From JBAXEO01 sp963789515 (GTDB lineage: Bacteria; Actinomycetota; Coriobacteriia; Anaerosomatales; JAAXUF01), in NCBI GenBank assembly GCA_963789515.1, contig CAWBKW010000009.1, forward strand, positions 62,001 through 126,000: a DNA stretch of 64,000 bases. Reading direction: 5' to 3'. The position numbers and the translations under genes are program-made. Numbering within the stretch: position 1 is the stretch's first letter; each line of letters starts with the position of its first letter. This document shows, in pieces, positions 51,934-61,197 of the stretch. A model generated the notes under the pieces. The model worked only from the letters and a program-made list of their open reading frames with translations, made no database searches and was not told the DNA's origin.

Positions 51934-54900
51934 ATGGCCGCCGGAGGAATCATGATCGTGAGGCTCCGAACGGAGGGCATGCGCTGCCACTCCTGCGAGC
52001 AGGTGCTTTCGGCCTGGGTTCGCGACATACCGGGCGTTGAAGCCGTTGTAGCCGATCACGACATCGGTCTCGTGACGATCTTCGCCAGCGATGACGCCTC
52101 GGTCGACGACATGCTCAAGGCCGTCATGAACGCCGGGTTCGTCCCGGGTGTTCCCGAGGTCGTCGAGTCGGTTTCGGGCGCACCGTCGGTGGAGATGCCG
52201 ATCGCCGCGTCCAAGACCGATCCGCCCGAGGCTACTGGTGCCGGAAGTCGCGGCGCCCGTGCAGGCGGGAGTGCCGGTCGTGGTCGCGGCCGTCCAGCCG
52301 ATCGCCGAGCCCGAGCCCGAGCCGGAGCCCGAGCCGGAGCCCGAGCCCGAGCCCGAGCCGGAACCAGAGCCCGAGCCCGAGCCCGAGCCCGAGCCGGAGC
52401 CCGAACCCGAGCCCGAACCGGAGCCCGAACCCGAGCCGGAACCAGAACCCGCGCGAGTGGCGCCGGCGGTACGTGCCCTTGCGGCAACCGCCGTGGCGCC
52501 GGCGCTGAACGCAGCGCCAAGCATGGATGCCGAACCGCGTCGTGGCACCTACGCGCTATCGCCGACTGCGGCTTCGCGCACTCGGCATGCACTGCGGCGC
52601 ATGCGAGAAGCTCGTCACGATGCAGACCGGACAGATCGACGGAGTCGCCGCCGCAACGGGTGACGCGGCCGCCGAGACCGTGACGGTCTATCTCGAGCAC
52701 GAGGTCTCGCTCGACGACCTGGCTGCCGCCGTGGAGGCCGCGGGCTTCACACCGGGCACGCCGTTCGTTCTGGCCGTGGGGTTCGTGAGTGAGCTCCCGG
52801 GACCGGATGGTGAGGTCAGCGCTGCGGCGCCGGCTGCCCCGGCTCCCGAACGAGAGGTCGCTGTCGAGACTGCGGTCATCGCAAGCGCGGTCGGCCCTAC
52901 CTTGGCAGAGTCACTCTCCGCTGGCTCCGGCGAGCCGCTCGAGAGCGAGACTCTCGAGACCTCGGAGGTCGAGCCCGCGGCTGTTCAGACCGAATGCCCG
53001 ATTCTTCCCCCTGAAGATGAAGAGTCCGGTCCGGCTCCCGCCGCGCTGGAAACCGTAGTCGTCGAAGGTGCGAGTCAGACGGTTGCTGCTTCGGCGTCAG
53101 CTGATGCGACCTTCGCTATCGGCGGCATGACCTGTGCGTCGTGCTCGGCGATCATCGAGAAGGTGCTCGGCAAGACGGCCGGCATCCACTCTGCGGTGGT
53201 CAATCTCGCCACCGAGAAGCTCAACGTCACCTACGATCCTTCCGTCATCGACACCGAGGGCATCATCTCGGCGGTCAGTGGCATCGGCTACACCGCGACG
53301 CTGCTCGGCACACCGGGCACGGCGGCGGAGGCCCCGGGCAAGGTCACGCTGGGGCTCATCGGCATGACGTGCGCCTCGTGCGCGGCCGTCATCGAGAAGA
53401 CGCTCCTGAAGGTGCCGGGAGTCTCGGCGGCGACGGTGAACCTCGCCGCGAACACCGGGACCATCGAGTTCGACCCCACGATCACCGGTATCGACGAGCT
53501 CATCACCGCCGTGCGTGGCGCCGGCTACGACGCCGTCGTCAAGGTGGAGCACGTGCCCGGCCAGAGCGAGGACACGGTCGACCTGCAGGCGGAGGCGCAG
53601 GCCAAGGCGTACAAGCACGAGCTCTTCATGTTCTGGTTCGCGGTCGCCTTCTCGATTCCGCTGCTCATCATCTCGATGATCCCGCCGCTCATGGACACCG
53701 TGCCGCTGTGGCTCTCCGAGCAGCTGGCAGCGGGTTCTGGGCGGCGCATGGGCGCCGATGATGGTCGGCAAGTACGTCATGTTCCTGCTTGCGACGCCGG
53801 TGCAGTTCGTCGCCGGCGCCCGCTTCTACAAGGGCGCGTGGCACGCGATCAAGAACCGCTCGGGCAACATGGACCTGCTCGTGGCGATCGGTACGTCGGC
53901 GGCGTACTTCTACTCCGTCGCGGCCACCTTCGTTCCCGCCGTCGAGATGGAGCCGGCGTTCTACGAGACGTCGGCGCTGCTCATCACGTTCGTGCTGCTC
54001 GGCAAGCTGCTCGAGGCGCGCGCCAAGGGCCGCACCTCTGACGCGATCAAGAAGCTCATGGGACTCGCCGCCAAGACCGCACGCGTGGTGCGCGGCGGCG
54101 AGGAGATCGACGTTCCGGTCGAGCAGGTCGTCGTCGGTGACGTCGTGGTCGTGCGTCCGGGCGAGAAGATCCCGGTCGACGGCGTGCTCATCGAAGGCTC
54201 CTCGGCGGTGGACGAGTCCATGCTCACCGGCGAATCGATGCCGGTCGAGAAGAACGTCGGCGATTCCGTCATCGGTGCGACCATGAACAAGCTCGGCAGC
54301 TTCCGCTTCCGGGCGACCAAGGTCGGTGCCGACACGGCGCTCGCCCAGATCGTCAAGCTCGTCGAAGACGCGCAGGGCTCCAAGGCGCCCGTGCAGCGCT
54401 TCGCCGACCGCATCAGCGCCGTGTTCGTGCCCTTCGTCATCGGCGCCGCGCTGTTCACGTTCCTGTTCTGGGCGTTCGCCGGTCCGCTGATCTTCGGTGC
54501 GGACCCGATCGTGGCCACCGCGCCCCTGATCCTGGAGCCCATCCTGATGGCCGCATCCACCAACGGATGGTGGATCGCCGCCCTTCTGGCCGGTATCGCC
54601 GTCGTGGTCATCGCCTGCCCGTGTGCCCTTGGGCTGGCAACACCGACCGCGATCATGGTCGGCACCGGCCGAGGCGCCGAGAACGGGATCCTCATCAAGT
54701 CCGGTGTCGCTCTGGAGACCGCCTACAAGATCTCGGCGATCGTCTTCGACAAGACCGGCACGCTGACCCACGGCAAGCCCGAGGTCACCGACATCGTGCT
54801 CGTCGACGGTCACGACGAAACCAGGATGTTCACGCTGGCGGCGGCGCTCGAGCGCAACTCCGAGCACCCGCTGGCCGAGGCGGTCGTCGCCCGCGCCAAG

Positions 54901-55707
54901 GACGACGGAATCGACCTGCCGGCCGTCGAGGGCTTCTCGGCGATCCCGGGTCACGGTGTCGAAGGCACGGTCATGGGCAAGCGCGTCGCCTTCGGCAACC
55001 GCAAGCTGATGGCCCGCGAGGGCATCGACGTCTCGGCGCACGAGGACGAGATCACGGCGCTCGAGGACAACGGCAAGACGGTCATGCTCGTGGGCGTCGA
55101 CGGCAGCGTCTTCGCCGGCATGATCGCAGTGGCCGACACGCTCAAGCCCAACTCCGCCGAGGCGGTTCGCCGCCTGACCGAGATGGACGTCAGCGTCTTC
55201 ATGATCACCGGCGACAACCGCCGTACTGCCGAGGCCATCGCGCTCGCGGCGGGCATACCCTCCGAGCGCGTGTTGGCCGAAGTCATGCCCGAGAACAAGG
55301 CGGCCGAGGTCGCCAAGCTCCAGGCCGACGGCATGACCGTGGCGATGGTAGGCGACGGCATCAACGACACTCCGGCGCTCGCACAGGCCGATGTGGGCAT
55401 CGCCATGGGCGCGGGAACCGACGTGGCCATGGAGACCGGCGGCATCGTGCTCATCAAGAACGACCTGCGCGACGTCGTCACCGCCATCGAACTGTCCCGC
55501 GCGACCATGCGCAAGATTCGCCAGAACTTCGTCTGGGCACTCGGCTACAACACGGTGCTGATGCCGGTTGCCGCCATCGGACTGCTCTCGCCGTTCCCGT
55601 GGGTCGCAGGTGCCGCGATGGCGTTCTCAAGCGTTTCCGTCGTCACCAACTCCCTGCTGCTGCGCGGCTTCAAGCCAAGCCTGCGCACGGCTGACAAGGC
55701 CGCCTGA
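51934..55707 (+). CDS. copA: CopA-type copper-exporting P1B ATPase with four metal-binding domains and a Glu-Pro spacer; three frame shifts
   Basis: ATG 51934 follows AGGGAGGTGA. The corrected protein is about 1256 residues. HMA1 (GMRCHSC, C18 and C21) is followed by a Val/Pro linker and 24 Glu-Pro repeats, then HMA2 (GMHCGAC), a 150-residue acidic linker, HMA3 (GMTCASC) and HMA4 (GMTCASC), and a full P1B core: CPC in VIACPCALGL, DKTGTLTHG, HPLAEAV, TGDN and GDGINDTPAL. Frames shift near 52232, 52565 and 53738, each explained by one extra base, the last in GCGGGTT. It exports Cu(I) or Ag(I). Typical bacterial CopA has one or two metal domains. Confidence 0.9.
52307..52450 (+). repeat. Hexanucleotide repeat encoding 24 Glu-Pro units
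   Basis: Twenty-four copies of GAGCCC-like hexamers (variants GAGCCG, GAACCC, GAACCA) run without interruption inside copA, encoding alternating Glu and Pro. Codon variation shows it has been kept as protein and is not a very recent slippage expansion. Confidence 0.95.
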
Positions 55708-55730
55708 AGCGGCGCTAGGAAGGAACTCTC

Positions 55731-56561
55731 ATGAAACGAACGCTCGCAGCGAGCTTCGCGCTAGCTCTGGCCCTCGGCGTACTTGCGCTGAGTGGCTGCA
55801 CCGGCACCAAGGACATGGCGGCCGACACCTCGACGGTCTGGGGCTACGTCGCCGCTCCGGAGAAGGCGCAGATCGAGCTCGCCGACAAGCAGAACGGCGC
55901 CAACGAACTCGTGGTCAAGCGCGTGCTCTCACCCACCGACGGCTGGGTGGTCGTACACGCCGACATGAACGGCCAACCCGGAGTGCGAGTCGGTCTCGCG
56001 CCGATCAAGCGAGGCGAGTCCCTCGACGTCAAGGTGCCGCTCGAGGATCTCACCACGCCCAAGGTCATCGTCGCGGTCCATGCCGACAAGGGCGTGGCGG
56101 GCACGTTCGACTTCGACATGATGAACAAGGAGATGAGCCCCGACCGACCGTTCTTCGTCAACGGGGCCGAACTGGCGAAGGTCGTCACCGTGCGCGACTA
56201 CGGAGTCAAGGCGGGCCCCGGCACTGCTTCGATCGAGGCCTCGGCTCAGCCCGGCGCAGCCGGGCAACTGGTGATCTCCAGCGTGAAGACGCCGACTGAC
56301 GCGTGGGTCGTCGTGCATCTCGAAAAGGACGGTGGGCCCGGCCAGCGGGTCGGGCTGGTCCATGTCCCGGCCGGGCAGAGCGCCGATGTCATCGTCCCGC
56401 TCGACCCGGTCAAGCTCACGCCGAAGCTCGTGGTCGCGCTCCACGTCGACAAGGGCGATCCGGGCCTGTTCGAGTTCGATATGGATGACAAGATCAACAG
56501 TGTCGACCAGCCGTTCTTCGTGGGCGGCAAGGAAGTCGCCATCAAGGTGCCGGTGCAGTAA
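55731..56561 (+). CDS. Lipoprotein with two DUF7282 repeats
   Basis: The 276-residue protein has a clear lipoprotein signal (lipobox LSGC, Cys at about residue 23). Two homologous domains of about 110 residues follow, each with a WVVVH core, RVGL, a P-K-V/L-V-VA-LH-DKG strand and D-x-PFF-V-G. This is the DUF7282 pattern seen in surface proteins of archaea and actinobacteria. Conserved His pairs (VVVH, VAVH, VALH) might bind metal, which fits its place directly behind copA. GGAAGGAAC precedes the ATG. Function is inferred from context only. Confidence 0.8.
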   Translation: MKRTLAASFALALALGVLALSGCTGTKDMAADTSTVWGYVAAPEKAQIELADKQNGANELVVKRVLSPTDGWVVVHADMNGQPGVRVGLAPIKRGESLDVKVPLEDLTTPKVIVAVHADKGVAGTFDFDMMNKEMSPDRPFFVNGAELAKVVTVRDYGVKAGPGTASIEASAQPGAAGQLVISSVKTPTDAWVVVHLEKDGGPGQRVGLVHVPAGQSADVIVPLDPVKLTPKLVVALHVDKGDPGLFEFDMDDKINSVDQPFFVGGKEVAIKVPVQ

Positions 56562-56584
56562 CCTCGAAACGCAGAAGGTGATGA

Positions 56585-56613
56585 CGCGGGCCGTCCACAT
56601 CGGGCGGCCCGCG
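56585..56613 (+). terminator. Terminator of the copper cluster
   Basis: CGCGGGCCG/CGGCCCGCG stem with an 11-base loop, followed by CGTTCTC, 23 bases after the lipoprotein stop. Confidence 0.6.
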
Positions 56614-56654
56614 CGTTCTCGGCGTGCCGGACGCTCGATGAGGAGGAGCAGCAC

Positions 56655-57281
56655 GTGAAGATGGTGGTATTCGGGGCGGCAGGCAGGACCGGCCGGCTCG
56701 TCGTGGAGAGGGCACTCGGGCACGGGCACGAGGTCACGGCGTTCGTCCACAACACGCCGTTGGCCGTCGAGGACGAGGCGCTGACGGTGGTCAATGGGGA
56801 CGTGCGCGATTCGGACGCGGTGCGTCAGGCGGTCATCGGACACAGCGCGGTCGCGTTCGCGTTGTCCCAGGGCTCAGGCGCCGGAGCGGATATCCACGAA
56901 GCCGGTATCGCGACGGTGATCCAGGCGATGGCCGAGTGCATGGTCTCGCGTCTGGCGGCGGTGAGCGCGGCAGGGACGTTCGCCCGCAACGACAAGAAGC
57001 TCTCGTTCGCCTACCGCACACTCGTTGCGACGGCGATGCGGGCGGTCTACGACGACCTCGAGGCGATGGAGATGCGCATCATGGCGTCCGATCTCGACTG
57101 GACGATCGTTCGGCCCGTGGGCTTGACCGACGACCCGCCCGGCGGTCAGTACCGCATCTCGCTCGACGGTTCGCTGCTGGCCAAGGCCTCGCGCATCTCT
57201 CGGGCGGATGTGGCGGCGGTCGTGGTGAAGGCGCTTGAGACGGACTCGTACTGGCGTCGCGCGGTCGTGGTCGCCGACTAG
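56655..57281 (+). CDS. NAD(P)-binding SDR/NmrA-like protein
   Basis: GTG 56655 follows GAGGAGGAG. The 208-residue protein opens with VVFGAAGRTGRLVVERAL, the GxxGxxG motif of atypical short-chain dehydrogenases, and contains NGDVRDSDAV and DWTIVRPVGLTDDPPGG. This is the NAD(P)H-binding group (PF13460), related to biliverdin reductase B and flavin reductases. The substrate is unknown. Confidence 0.88.
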   Translation: MKMVVFGAAGRTGRLVVERALGHGHEVTAFVHNTPLAVEDEALTVVNGDVRDSDAVRQAVIGHSAVAFALSQGSGAGADIHEAGIATVIQAMAECMVSRLAAVSAAGTFARNDKKLSFAYRTLVATAMRAVYDDLEAMEMRIMASDLDWTIVRPVGLTDDPPGGQYRISLDGSLLAKASRISRADVAAVVVKALETDSYWRRAVVVAD

Positions 57282-57358
57282 CGGGAACCCGTTGGGTAGC
57301 AGCGCGCACGTGAGGGCACAATCTCGGTAGTGCCGTCGCCCCAGGAGGGGAATCGCCC

Positions 57359-58145
57359 GTGAGCCCAGAGAGCCGATCGGGTCGTCCCGACCGCCGCGCC
57401 GTCTGCGGCAGCTTGGTCATCGCAGCCGCAACGCTGCTAGCCGTGCTCACGGCTCCTGCCGCCGCCTGTGCGCACGTTCCGTTCATCGAGTCCAGCCAGC
57501 GCTCCGACAGTCGCGGGTCCGCCCGGCGTGCCGTATCCGCAGGCCCAGACGCTGCCGTCGCCCACGGTCTCGCGTGCGATCTACGGCTACCTCGCGCCTG
57601 GCACCGAGTTCGACGCTTACACGTTCACCGTCGCCCGAGAGGTGACCACCGAGGTCTCCCTCATCGTCCCCAAGCGCGCGGGGCTGCAGGGGTTTCGCCC
57701 GGGCCTGCGGATCTACGCCGAAGGCTCCGGTGACACGTTGAACGCCCCCGACCCGGGGGCCGAACCACGCACTTCTTTCTACGAGCCGTTCTCGGCTGCG
57801 AGTTTCTGGAACGGTCCTTCGATAACGGCCACCTTCAGGCCCGACGAGCGCTACTACGTTCTGGTCGAGCCGCCCAAGACCGGTCGGTCCCATGGGGCCT
57901 ACGTACTGACTTTCGGAGGGGGCGAGGAGTTCTCGGCGGCAGATTGGGCCGCGACCGGAGCGGCGATGCCGACGATCTGGCTCGGCTCCTGGGCAGGCGG
58001 CCCGGTGCGGCCGGGAGCCAACGCCTGCGGTGTGGCGTTGGTGGTACTGGCAGTTCTGGCGGTCGGACTCTGGGTTCGTCGCCGGCGGCGGCGACGGGCG
58101 GAAGCGGCTGCGTCGGTCGAAATCGACGCACACGATTCTGCGTAG
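57359..58145 (+). CDS. Exported, C-terminally anchored protein, frameshifted
   Basis: GTG 57359 follows CAGGAGGGG. The N-terminus has a signal peptide (LVIAAATLLAVLTAPAAACA). The frame breaks near 57510 and one frame over continues PYPQAQTLPSPTVSRAIYGYL, a beta-rich domain and a C-terminal helix (VALVVLAVLAVGLWV) followed by a run of Arg. One extra base explains it. About 261 residues. The domain (EFDAYTFTVAREVTTEVSLIVPK) resembles surface-exposed beta-sandwiches, but I do not recognise the family. Confidence 0.65.
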
Positions 58146-58155
58146 CGGACCTCGC

Positions 58156-58650
58156 CTACCAACCCATCGTACCTGGCGCCCCTTTGAACGGGCCGACCAC
58201 CTCGCTCGTGACCCAACCGCCGTAGAAGTGACCCGGTTGGGGGGTCACGACCTCACCGTCCACCGTGCATTCTTCCATGGCCTGAGGATAGAACGCCACG
58301 CAGTCGCGGAGCACTTCGTATCCCGGGTTCGGTGCAGGGTAGTACCAGGCGGCGTTCTTGGCCTCCCGGTCCCCGACCACTACGTCGTAGTAGGACGCGG
58401 TCCCTTTGTATTCGCAGACGGTGCGGTGGGATGAGGGAACGAGTGCGGCGCGATCCACGTCGCCAGGCGGAACGTAGTAGACGGGGGGATGGCTGGTCTC
58501 CATCACCTTGACCGGCCTGGTCGTCCGCCCGATCTCTTTGCCGCCGAACCGGACGACGACTTCGCGCGCGACCTCGATGGCGGCTGGCGGCCGGGGGTAG
58601 TCCCAGACCGACTCCTGGCCGGGTCCCGGCTCGATACGTCCTGCCTTCAT
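58156..58650 (-). CDS. DUF427-domain protein
   Basis: The 164-residue protein matches DUF427 with SVWDYPRPPAAIEVAREVVV, YYVPPGDVDRAALVPS, CEYKGTASYYDVVV, and WYYPAPNPGYEVLRDCVAFYP. The family adopts a small beta fold of unknown function, sometimes suggested to bind nucleotides. Convergent with the anchored protein gene, ten bases apart. Confidence 0.93.
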   Translation of the reverse strand: MKAGRIEPGPGQESVWDYPRPPAAIEVAREVVVRFGGKEIGRTTRPVKVMETSHPPVYYVPPGDVDRAALVPSSHRTVCEYKGTASYYDVVVGDREAKNAAWYYPAPNPGYEVLRDCVAFYPQAMEECTVDGEVVTPQPGHFYGGWVTSEVVGPFKGAPGTMGW

Positions 58651-58707
58651 GGGGCCTCATCCTTCCGGTCGGCGTCCCTACCACTGTGTGCCCGCGACGC
58701 GGTGCGG

Positions 58708-59661
58708 CTATACCACCGGTTCGGCCGGCGGTTCCTCGGTGGTGCGCGGGATACGGTCGGCGATCTCGGAGGCGCGCTCGCGCAGGGCCGAGAGCACAGC
58801 CGCTATGCCCGGGTTGTCGCGGCTGCCGCGGCGGATGTTCGCCCAGATCGTGCGGTCGAGTTCGAGGTCGGCGACGCGGGTGATCTCCACGTCCGGGTAG
58901 GTGCCGATGAGGGCGAGCGGCGGGACGAGCCCCACTCCGAGCCCCTGGCCGACGGCGGCGAGGATGACCTGGAAGTCCATCGAGTGGAAGTCGGTCTGCG
59001 GCTCGTATCCCTGACGCCGCGTCGCGGCGACCACCAGGTCGAGCATCGACGTCGAGTCTCGACCCACGATCCACTCCTCGTCGACCAGGTCCGCGAGCCC
59101 GACCGGTCCGGTGCCCGCGAGGCGGTGGCTGGCGGGGAGTGCGAGGTAGACCGGCTCGGTGAACAACTCCTCACGCTCGATGCCCGCGTCGGTGAGGTGC
59201 GGCAGCAGTCCCCACTCGTAGGTGACGACCACGTCGAGGTCTGAGGCCTTGAGGGCAGGAAGTGACTCCTCCGGCTCGAGGTCGACCATCGAGACCCGGA
59301 GGTTGGGGTGACGATCGCGCAGCTCCGGCAGCGCGGGGACAAGCAGTGCGCGAGCCGCCGTGGGGAACGCCGAGACGCGAACGCGACCCACCACCCCTCG
59401 CGACGCCGCTGCGAGATCGGCTTCGGCGCGCTCGATATCGGCCAGGATCCGTTCGGTATTGGCGACGAGCCGCTTTCCCGCGTCGGTCAGCCGCACGTTC
59501 CTGCCGAGTCGCTCCAGCAGCGGGGTGCCGGCTTCTCGCTCCAACACCGCCATCTGCTGCGATATCGCGGAGGGAGTCATGAACAGGGCCTCCGCGGCGG
59601 CCGAGATGGTCCCTCGCGCCGCGACCTCGCGAAGCATGCGGAGTCTCGTGACGTTCAACAT
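58708..59661 (-). CDS. LysR-family transcriptional regulator
   Basis: The ATG at 59661 (MLNVTRLRMLREV) gives 317 residues. The frame is open 12 codons upstream without ribosome binding signs. Residues 4-62 hold the LysR HTH (GTISAAAEALFMTPSAISQQMAVLE), followed by the periplasmic-binding-like effector domain (RVSAFPTAARALLVPALPELRDRHP). The target is not evident. The divergent transcript encodes a 32-residue peptide. Confidence 0.92.
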   Translation of the reverse strand: MLNVTRLRMLREVAARGTISAAAEALFMTPSAISQQMAVLEREAGTPLLERLGRNVRLTDAGKRLVANTERILADIERAEADLAAASRGVVGRVRVSAFPTAARALLVPALPELRDRHPNLRVSMVDLEPEESLPALKASDLDVVVTYEWGLLPHLTDAGIEREELFTEPVYLALPASHRLAGTGPVGLADLVDEEWIVGRDSTSMLDLVVAATRRQGYEPQTDFHSMDFQVILAAVGQGLGVGLVPPLALIGTYPDVEITRVADLELDRTIWANIRRGSRDNPGIAAVLSALRERASEIADRIPRTTEEPPAEPVV

Positions 59662-59781
59662 GTAGTAAATCTTACGATATGCATTAGAAACAGGCAATTG
59701 TTCTTCAGCATCAAAGGTACGAAGATAGCTCTAGGACACACGCGGCCCAACCGATCCAGCCGCTACGAGGAGGCGTTTCAC

Positions 59782-59880
59782 ATGCATGACAGCTTCAGTT
59801 CAGGTGGCGTTTTCTACGGTCGCACGCTTGCGATCGTGGGCGGGATCCTGGTTCTCGCAGTTCTTCTCAACATCCTCTAG
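59782..59880 (+). CDS. 32-residue single-helix peptide
   Basis: ATG 59782 follows GAGGAGGCG at nine bases. MHDSFSSGGVFYGRTLAIVG and the following ILVLAVLLNIL make one membrane helix with a polar N-terminal face. A terminator hairpin follows at 59933. The good ribosome binding site and terminator argue for a real short gene. Confidence 0.5.
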   Translation: MHDSFSSGGVFYGRTLAIVGGILVLAVLLNIL

Positions 59881-59932
59881 CCCCCCTTGCGGTCGTCGCC
59901 GGCCATCCCCCGGCCCGACGGCAGCATGAACG

Positions 59933-59960
59933 AGCGCTCCGCGGTCTTCCGTGGGGCGCT
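59933..59960 (+). terminator. Terminator after the small peptide gene
   Basis: A 12-bp stem (AGCGCTCCGCGG with CCGTGGGGCGCT, two G-T pairs) has a TCTT loop and is followed by TATTCGTTT. Confidence 0.75.
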
Positions 59961-60038
59961 TATTCGTTTCGTGGCAGTTGGTATGCGGTGGAGCGGCTGC
60001 CGGAGGTCGGAGGACCACGTGGTCCTCGTGCGGAACCG

Positions 60039-60992
60039 CTAGAGCGTGCCCGGCCAAGGGCCCAACTCGGGGTAGTAGCCGCCCCCGGGAGTCGGGCCGG
60101 CGAGCGCTCCATGCTCGGGCGGCGTCAGACCGAGCAGCGGCCAGAGTTCATCGCGCACGCTGTCCATCCGGTCGCGATTGTCTCCGTTGGGCTCGAACAC
60201 ATCGTGAGTGAAGCCCAGGGCCTTCGGAAGCTCTATGCCTTCGACCTCGAGCGCGAGCGGCTCAAGCTGCCGGGCGACGAAGTCGTAGGCCCGGTCATTC
60301 CGTACGGCGATATCGTTGTCGTTCACCACAAGGAGAACCCGATCGAGCTTCGTGGTCCTGGCGGGGGAGACGTGCTCCAGCTGCCGTCGGAAGGTTATCT
60401 GCGCCCCGATCGCCTTGAGAGAGAACTTGGGCGTCGCCCACGTTCCGGCGACCTCCTTCTCGTGCAGCTTGGGGTTCCACCAGGAGTAGACGTCCGGGAG
60501 CGCGCGCGTCGCCGCGTCGAACGGACCGTCGACCCATCCGGGCACCGCCTTGGGCTGGATGAACGGCGCTACAAGGCGGGCCTCCGCAACCTCGTCTCGC
60601 ATCTTGCCCAGGTAGCCGGCGAGCAGGCCGCCGAGTGAGAGACCGGTCACGATGACTCGCTCGCCCAGGCCGGCCGCCGCCTCAGCGACCTCGTCACAGA
60701 AGGCCTCGAGGACCGCGGGCGTCATGTTGCCGAGTTCGCGGGCATCGGGATCGAGGTAACCGTGGTAGGGGACTCGCGGGACCAGGACGTTCGCGCCTTC
60801 GTCGAAGTGCGCCTGCGCGATCTCACGGAACTGCGCCGGTGCATTGGTATAGCCGTGAAGCAGCACGTGCACGGCGGCAGTTCGCGCCCCGTGGTTGAGG
60901 AACCGGGTCCTGCACGGCACCGCGATCTCATCGCCGTCCTTGGCCATCAGTGACGCGACGCGGTCGAGCGAGACCTGCCAGTCGGGGGCCAT
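60039..60992 (-). CDS. Alpha/beta hydrolase (esterase-like)
   Basis: ATG 60992 follows GGAGG. The 317-residue protein has the oxyanion segment VLLHGYTNAPAQF, the nucleophile elbow GLSLGG (Ser near residue 128), an acid loop VVNDNDIAV and a C-terminal FTHDVFEPNGDN carrying the catalytic His. It resembles carboxylesterases of the Est30/monoglyceride-lipase group. No signal peptide, so it is cytoplasmic. The substrate is unknown. Confidence 0.88.
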   Translation of the reverse strand: MAPDWQVSLDRVASLMAKDGDEIAVPCRTRFLNHGARTAAVHVLLHGYTNAPAQFREIAQAHFDEGANVLVPRVPYHGYLDPDARELGNMTPAVLEAFCDEVAEAAAGLGERVIVTGLSLGGLLAGYLGKMRDEVAEARLVAPFIQPKAVPGWVDGPFDAATRALPDVYSWWNPKLHEKEVAGTWATPKFSLKAIGAQITFRRQLEHVSPARTTKLDRVLLVVNDNDIAVRNDRAYDFVARQLEPLALEVEGIELPKALGFTHDVFEPNGDNRDRMDSVRDELWPLLGLTPPEHGALAGPTPGGGYYPELGPWPGTL

Positions 60993-61141
60993 CTCCGTAC
61001 CTCCGAAGGACGAGTAGCGGTGTCGGGATCGTAGCGAGCGCGAGAACGCGCCCACCAGACAACCTACCCGAAACAGGCGGAGTGCGCCGTCGCGCCCCGC
61101 TTTGTGCAAGCGGAGGCAGACTTCTGAGCGTCAAGACGCTA

Positions 61142-61156
61142 CACTACGCTGTAGTG
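61142..61156. promoter_or_regulatory. Inverted repeat upstream of hisG
   Basis: CACTAC-GCT-GTAGTG is a perfect 6-bp inverted repeat 42 bases before the hisG start, in a locally AT-richer segment. It may be an operator. The rest of the 205-base gap shows nothing distinct. Confidence 0.4.
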
Positions 61157-61197
61157 ATAGAGCGACGGACGACCACGACACCACGAGGAGCACCCCG

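Noticed and set aside
52307..52450. CRISPR-like or minisatellite array
   Set aside because: The repeat is six bases with no spacers and is explained by Glu-Pro coding.
51934..52683. Arg/Ala/Gly repeat protein in the first copA frame
   Set aside because: After 52232 this frame reads the GAGCCC repeats out of phase. The next frame gives Glu-Pro repeats that connect sensibly to HMA domains.
53689..55041. 450-codon minus-strand open frame opposite copA
   Set aside because: It is a codon-phase shadow of the conserved P1B ATPase core, with no recognisable motifs and no ribosome binding site.
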